This document shows positions 5,601 to 7,846 of a DNA stretch of 7,846 nt, piece after piece. Both the position numbers and the translations under genes were made by a program. The DNA is taken from contig JAJYOH010000267.1 in assembly GCA_021796315.1 (NCBI GenBank), positions 1-7,846 on the forward strand, read 5' to 3'. Numbering within the stretch: position 1 is the stretch's first letter; each line of letters opens with the position of its first letter. The notes below the pieces were generated by a model that searched no databases, was not told where the DNA came from, and saw only the letters and a list, made by a program, of their open reading frames with translations. This DNA is from Chloroflexota bacterium. GTDB lineage: Bacteria > Chloroflexota > Anaerolineae > Anaerolineales > Villigracilaceae.

Positions 5601-6935
5601 ATGTCGAAGTTTCTAAATTCAATAGGCGCTTTTTTCAGGAACATCTGGGAGTTCTTGAAAAGGAATCGCAAAATCTCCATCCCTGTTGGCGTTGTCTTGC
5701 TTATCATTCTCTTTTTTGTTGTGAGGGGGAATGGCGCAAAATCTCAGACAACGTACCAGACTGATAAGGTGGCTCGCGGTGATTTGACGGCCACGGTCGG
5801 CGCGACGGGCAGCGTGCGTGCCGCCCAGAGTGCGATTTTGGTTTGGCAAACAGCCGGTACAGTTGACAAAGTCAACGTGCAGGTCGGGGATCAGATTCAA
5901 AAGGATGACGTGCTCGCATCCCTGGCCAAGTCGTCTTTGCCGCAATCCATTATTCTAGCTGAGGCCGATCTGGTCAGCGCGCAGCAGGCTCTTAATGACC
6001 TGACCAATTCGGACACATCCAGGGCGCAGGCTGTCATCGCATTAAAGAGCGCCCAGGACGCTTATGACAAGGCTAATAATTATCGTAAATCGTTGGATGG
6101 CCTGATCGATATTACGGAAGTTACATATACTTATGCCGGCAATCAACAGATCCCGCATTATAGAACTTACAAGGGATATGCGGATGCCGCGACGATTGCC
6201 AAAGCGGATAATGATCTGGCTTTGGCCAAGGCCAAGCTTGACGATGCTCAACGCGCGTATGACCGATTAAAGGATGGACCCAACGCGAGCGACCTTGCCG
6301 CGGCGCAGGCCCGCGTCGACGCGGCGCAGGCCACGCTCAATGCGGATCACATTTCCGCGCCGTTTAGCGGGACGGTGACTCAGGCCGACCCGATGCCGGG
6401 CGATCAAGTCAGCGCGGGCAAGGTTGCTTTCCGCGTGGATGATCTTTCAAGTTTGCTGGTTGATGTTCAGGTTTCCGAGGTGGATATCAACAATATTTCT
6501 GTGGGACAACCGGTTACGTTGACGTTCGATGCGATCTCTGGCACAACTTATCATGGCGAGGTGACGGAAGTGTCGCAGGCCGGGAATGTTGTTTCGGGGT
6601 CTGTAAATTTCACGGTGACAGTTAAATTGACCGATGCCGATAAACAGGTCAAGCCGGGCATGACTGCGGCGGTGAACATTATCGTGAATCAGATCAAGGG
6701 TCAATTGCTGGTTCCGAACCGGGCTGTCCGTCTCGTGGACGGGAATCGGGTGGTGTACATTTTATTAAACGGCAAGCCGCAACAGGTCCAGGTGACGCTC
6801 GGCGCTTCGTCCGATACGATGAGCGTTGTTCTGAATGGAAACCTGAGAGAAGGCGATCTGATCATTTTGAATCCGTCGGCGCAATTTCAAGGACCAGGCA
6901 GCGGGGGCGGGCCGTTTAGAGCCGGAGGCGGATAA
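5601..6935 (+). CDS. MacA/YknX-type membrane fusion (adaptor) protein of ABC exporter
   Basis: 444-residue adaptor that links an ABC exporter of the MacB type to its substrate outside the cytoplasmic membrane. A short cytoplasmic N-terminus is followed by one membrane anchor (about 25-42, [17 protein letters not shown]). The first lipoyl half-motif is near 85-108 ([18 protein letters not shown]), the alpha-helical hairpin about 115-248, and the second lipoyl half [20 protein letters not shown] is at 251-270. A beta-barrel domain (about 285-345) and a membrane-proximal domain (about 365-425, with [18 protein letters not shown]) complete the fold. The hairpin is interrupted by a Tyr-rich, non-heptad stretch at about 165-196. 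The tail 431-444 is Gly-rich ([14 protein letters not shown]), and its last codons contain the ribosome binding site of the next gene. The adaptor stop TAA overlaps the ATPase ATG by one base. If the host is a single-membrane bacterium, as many Chloroflexota are thought to be, no TolC-like partner is expected. Substrate unknown. Confidence 0.93.
   Translation: MSKFLNSIGAFFRNIWEFLKRNRKISIPVGVVLLIILFFVVRGNGAKSQTTYQTDKVARGDLTATVGATGSVRAAQSAILVWQTAGTVDKVNVQVGDQIQKDDVLASLAKSSLPQSIILAEADLVSAQQALNDLTNSDTSRAQAVIALKSAQDAYDKANNYRKSLDGLIDITEVTYTYAGNQQIPHYRTYKGYADAATIAKADNDLALAKAKLDDAQRAYDRLKDGPNASDLAAAQARVDAAQATLNADHISAPFSGTVTQADPMPGDQVSAGKVAFRVDDLSSLLVDVQVSEVDINNISVGQPVTLTFDAISGTTYHGEVTEVSQAGNVVSGSVNFTVTVKLTDADKQVKPGMTAAVNIIVNQIKGQLLVPNRAVRLVDGNRVVYILLNGKPQQVQVTLGASSDTMSVVLNGNLREGDLIILNPSAQFQGPGSGGGPFRAGGG
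6924..6928 (+). promoter_or_regulatory. ribosome binding site of ABC ATPase, inside the adaptor coding end
   Basis: GGAGG, six bases before ATG 6935, lies within codons of the glycine-rich adaptor tail. With the TAATG overlap this predicts that ribosomes ending the adaptor restart on the ATPase. Confidence 0.7.
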
Positions 6936-7624
6936 TGACGGATTGGGTAGTTGAAGCCAGCGACCTGACCAAAGTTTATAAAATGGGCGAGGTTGAAGTT
7001 CAGGCTTTACGCGGCGCTTCGCTCAAGATCGAACGCGGCGAGGTGGTCGCCATCATGGGGCCATCAGGTTCTGGCAAGTCCACGATGATGAATATCCTGG
7101 GCTGTCTTGACCGTCCGACTTCGGGTGAATATGTTTTGGATGGCGAATCGGTCGCCACACTCAGCGACGATCAACTGGCGATGATCCGCAATAAAAAAGT
7201 TGGATTTGTTTTCCAATCTTTTAATTTGCTCTCGCGTCAAACCGCGCTCTTTAATGTTGAACTGCCGCTGCGTTACGCGGGTGTTGTAGAGAAACGCAGT
7301 GATGTTGCCAGGGCTGCCCTCGAAGCGGTTGGACTTAGCGATCGGATGAAGCATCGCCCGACTGAACTTTCCGGCGGACAGCAACAGCGTGTGGCAATTG
7401 CGCGCGCCATTGTCAACAGTCCGGCTATTATCATGGCGGATGAACCAACTGGCAACCTGGACTCGAAGGTTGGCAAAGAGATCATGACTTTGCTGCTTAA
7501 CTTGAACAAAGATCGCGGCACAACGCTCATTATCGTAACGCACGATCCGACAGTAGGTGAGCAGGCCCAGCGTATCATCCACATCCGCGACGGTGTAGTG
7601 GAAACAGCAGCGGAAGGTAAATAA
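6935..7624 (+). CDS. ABC exporter ATPase, LolD/MacB/YknY type
   Basis: 229-residue cytoplasmic ATP-binding subunit that powers the adaptor-permease complex. All motifs are intact: Walker [10 protein letters not shown] (42-50), Q-loop Gln94 in FQSFNLL, signature LSGGQQQR (145-152), Walker B IIMADEP (165-171) with catalytic Glu170, D-loop GNLD (173-176) and switch His203 in [24 protein letters not shown] and the [14 protein letters not shown] run are characteristic of the LolD/MacB/FtsE-like subgroup. Length is standard. Here the ATPase is separate from the permease, unlike E. coli MacB, where both are one chain, and like Bacillus YknY/YknZ. One-base TAATG overlaps join it to the genes on both sides. 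Family and complex are secure; substrate is not indicated. Confidence 0.96.
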   Translation: MTDWVVEASDLTKVYKMGEVEVQALRGASLKIERGEVVAIMGPSGSGKSTMMNILGCLDRPTSGEYVLDGESVATLSDDQLAMIRNKKVGFVFQSFNLLSRQTALFNVELPLRYAGVVEKRSDVARAALEAVGLSDRMKHRPTELSGGQQQRVAIARAIVNSPAIIMADEPTGNLDSKVGKEIMTLLLNLNKDRGTTLIIVTHDPTVGEQAQRIIHIRDGVVETAAEGK

Positions 7625-7846
7625 TGAACATTTCGCAAGTGTTGTTGGAAGCGCTTGAAAGTCTTAACTCAAATAAATTGCGCTCCGGTTTGACAGTGCT
7701 TGGGATCGTCATTGGTGTAGCGGCGGTCATTGCCATGCTGGCGGTTGGGAATGGGGCGACTGCCTCGATCACCGGTTCAATTAATCAGGTTGGGACCAAT
7801 CTGTTATTTGTCTTTAGTGGGGCGAGGAATAATTCTGCTGTCCATA
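7624..7846 (+). CDS. MacB/FtsX-type ABC permease, 5' part only
   Basis: The first 74 residues are visible and the reading frame is open at the right edge. ATG 7624 overlaps the ATPase stop by one base and has GGAAGG six bases upstream. The N-terminus [20 protein letters not shown] is the amphipathic lead-in typical of MacB-like permeases. A first membrane helix follows (about 23-41, LTVLGIVIGVAAVIAMLAV), then GNGATASITGSINQVGTNLLFV, the beginning of the extracytoplasmic MacB core domain. It would be the membrane subunit of the exporter with the two preceding genes. Complete relatives have about 400 residues, so most of the gene lies outside the window. Confidence 0.93.
   Translation, partial: MNISQVLLEALESLNSNKLRSGLTVLGIVIGVAAVIAMLAVGNGATASITGSINQVGTNLLFVFSGARNNSAVH

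Noticed and set aside
5369..5707. 112-codon minus-strand frame across the divergent promoter and the adaptor start
   Set aside because: It overlaps the adaptor N-terminus and the promoter region, has no recognisable domain and no convincing ribosome binding site.
1..7846. CRISPR array, tRNA, rRNA, insertion sequence or prophage
   Set aside because: No regularly spaced direct repeats, cloverleaf-like segments, transposase motifs or phage genes were seen.

Overview
The window looks like chromosomal DNA of a free-living bacterium, most likely a member of the Chloroflexota close to Anaerolineae. This is inferred from protein style: a lipoprotein fusing a thioredoxin-like domain to a cyclophilin, a standalone GltD-like flavoprotein with a C-x2-C-x5-C-x3-C N-terminal cluster, and a MacA/YknX-type adaptor with a glycine-rich tail. 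No rRNA or other strong marker is present, so the taxonomy is tentative. I see no phage, transposase, CRISPR array, tRNA or rRNA.

Layout. Positions 1-5264 hold four minus-strand genes. Reading in the direction of transcription, these are a GltD-family FAD/NAD(P)H/Fe-S oxidoreductase (5264-3822), a membrane-anchored HEXXH zinc metalloprotease of no family I recognise (3592-2300), a secreted thioredoxin-like/cyclophilin lipoprotein (2131-893), and tRNA m1A58 methyltransferase TrmI (860 to the left edge, lacking only its last few codons). The last two are 32 bases apart and are probably co-transcribed. The oxidoreductase is separated from the metalloprotease by 229 bases packed with inverted repeats.

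From 5601 to the right edge a plus-strand operon encodes a three-part ABC exporter: periplasmic-adaptor-like protein, ATPase and MacB/FtsX-type permease (cut off). Each pair of genes overlaps by one base (TAATG), which implies translational coupling. The order matches adaptor-ATPase-permease loci such as Bacillus yknXYZ. The substrate cannot be read from the sequence.

The 336-base divergent region 5265-5600 is AT-rich. It carries two outward-facing copies of ATTGTATAAA, an inverted repeat just downstream of the plus-strand copy, and two mutually exclusive small hairpins around the exporter's ribosome binding site.

The genes are mostly ordinary. The items most worth a second look are: a perfect 24-base inverted repeat joining the window's left edge to the trmI start region; the thioredoxin-cyclophilin lipoprotein, in which the catalytic Arg of the cyclophilin and the first Cys of the thioredoxin-like motif are both replaced by Ser; the repeat-rich gap 3593-3821; and the possible RNA-level control in front of the exporter operon. 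I found no convincing undescribed multi-gene system.
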